Made by a program: the position numbers and the translations under genes. A model generated the notes under the pieces. It was given only the letters and a program-made list of their open reading frames with translations, was not told the origin of the DNA and did not search any database. A stretch of DNA of 14,700 bases from JBBDIK01 sp964640385 (GTDB lineage Bacteria; Actinomycetota; UBA4738; JBBDHU01). The stretch lies in assembly GCA_964640385.1 (NCBI GenBank), contig CAZXFL010000032.1:1-14700 (forward strand), given 5' to 3'. Below, piece by piece: positions 14,057-14,700 of this stretch. Every line of letters begins with the position of its first letter. Within the stretch, counting starts at the first letter, position 1.

Positions 14057-14700
14057 CCCTCCGCCCGTTCGAACAGCGGCTTGGTCACGCGGTTGATCTC
14101 GACGGCGACCTCCTGCGCACCCACCCCCGCGTAGTACCCCTCTTCGAGCAACCCGTTGGCCGCATCTTCGATCTCCGGCCAGGTCGAGATGTGCGGCACC
14201 CGGTGCATCGTGGGGATCGCATCGAGGAACACCTGCGAGTTGGTCGGCTCGGCCCCGGGGTCCAGGAACGCGTCCGACTCGGCAACCGAGCGCATCGACG
14301 GGACCGTCCGTCCGGTCGCCGCCGCGATGCGCTGACCCTCGGCTCCCAGCGCGAACTCGAGGAACCGCCAGGTGGCGCCCTTGTGCTCGGACGCATCGGT
14401 CATGCAGTAGGCGTCCGAATGCAGGATCGTGGCCGGTTCCTCGAACACCGGCAGCGGTGCGACGTCCCAGCCGAAGTCGGTGATCGTGCGCAACGCCGGC
14501 ACGACCTTCCGGGAGTCCATCAGCATCCCAAGCCTTCCGTTGAGGAAGCGCGATTCGAAGTCCTCGGACTCGGCCTCCACGTCGGTCGGCGTTACCCCGT
14601 CGACCCGCCGCAGGTCGAATAACTCCTGCATCGGCAGGATCGCGTTGGGCGAGGTCAGGGCGAACCGGTTCGGATGCTCCTCGTCGTCGACCACCTGGGC
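14053..14700 (-). CDS. ABC substrate-binding protein, family 1 (sugar-type), C-terminal part
   Basis: This is the C-terminal 215 residues of an extracytoplasmic solute-binding protein; the N-terminus, with the expected lipoprotein signal, lies beyond the window edge. The pattern is that of family 1 (MalE/UgpB-like) proteins: a domain-closing segment with SRFLNGRLGMLMDSR, then WDVAPLPVFEEPATILHSDAY, then ATWRFLEFALGAEGQRIAAATGRTVPSM, and a terminal helix EEGYYAG...VAVEINRVTKPLFE. It delivers the ligand to the permease encoded downstream. The ligand is unknown; family 1 proteins bind sugars, glycerol phosphate diesters and related compounds. The stop TAG (14055-14053) overlaps the ATPase start. 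Confidence 0.85.
   Translation of the reverse strand, partial: AQVVDDEEHPNRFALTSPNAILPMQELFDLRRVDGVTPTDVEAESEDFESRFLNGRLGMLMDSRKVVPALRTITDFGWDVAPLPVFEEPATILHSDAYCMTDASEHKGATWRFLEFALGAEGQRIAAATGRTVPSMRSVAESDAFLDPGAEPTNSQVFLDAIPTMHRVPHISTWPEIEDAANGLLEEGYYAGVGAQEVAVEINRVTKPLFERAEG
14057..14062 (-). promoter_or_regulatory. Shine-Dalgarno sequence before the ATPase start
   Basis: On the minus strand GGAGGG (14062-14057) lies in the last codons of the binding-protein gene. It abuts ATA at 14056 and lies about 7 nt before ACG at 14050. A strong ribosome-binding site here argues that the ATPase is initiated at this junction rather than inside the gene at 13912. Confidence 0.5.

Noticed and set aside
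14053..14062. Programmed -1 frameshift joining the binding protein to the ATPase
   Set aside because: The frames are related by -1 and a GGGA run precedes the TAG, but a fusion would join an exported protein to a cytoplasmic ATPase, which makes no topological sense; a separate start is simpler.
1..14700. CRISPR array, insertion sequence, prophage, tRNA or rRNA
   Set aside because: No regular direct repeats, transposase or integrase motifs, or RNA-gene sequences were seen on either strand.

Overview
The window is gene-dense, high-G+C DNA that reads as a chromosomal segment of an actinobacterium, probably an uncultured or deep-branching one. The evidence is an AdnAB-type double helicase-nuclease pair, which is the actinobacterial counterpart of RecBCD/AddAB; start codons placed 6-7 nt after a TANNNT -10 box, as expected for leaderless mRNAs; and frequent 4-nt start/stop overlaps. 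I see no phage, transposon, CRISPR or RNA gene. No stretch longer than about 100 bases lacks a gene.

Left part, plus strand (62-7839): a site-2 (M50) intramembrane protease with two C-terminal CBS domains, then a tight operon of adnA, adnB and a small membrane-anchored protein with a pilin-like globular domain. adnA and adnB overlap by ATGA, and adnB and the small gene overlap by GTGA. Both nuclease domains look intact and each carries four cysteines suited to an Fe-S cluster. The AdnA motor is degenerate in several helicase motifs, while the AdnB motor is canonical. A hairpin fills the gap to the converging next gene.

Middle part (7864-11610): a small uncharacterised minus-strand gene lies divergent to a Crp/Fnr-family regulator. 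The regulator converges, with a 6-nt overlap, on a minus-strand pair of a NUDIX hydrolase followed by a LACTB2-like metallo-beta-lactamase-fold hydrolase with an unusual C-terminal zinc ribbon. The NUDIX gene is divergent from a MidA/NDUFAF7-type SAM methyltransferase gene, which is followed after 1 nt by a membrane-anchored blue-copper (cupredoxin) protein.

Right part, minus strand (12075-14700): a CUT1-type (carbohydrate-like) ABC importer operon of substrate-binding protein (cut by the window edge), MalK/UgpC-like ATPase and MalF/UgpA-like permease. The ATPase has a complete N-terminus with Walker A in sequence, but no ATG, GTG or TTG in frame anywhere upstream of Walker A. The reading frame and family length point to an ATA (or ACG) start overlapping the upstream TAG stop. 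This is the oddest point in the window, and gene callers will probably have truncated the gene.

Nothing here amounts to a clearly new multi-gene system. The items most worth a second look are the non-canonical ATPase start, the pilin-like protein translationally coupled to adnB, the zinc-ribbon MBL protein, and the asymmetric AdnAB motor.
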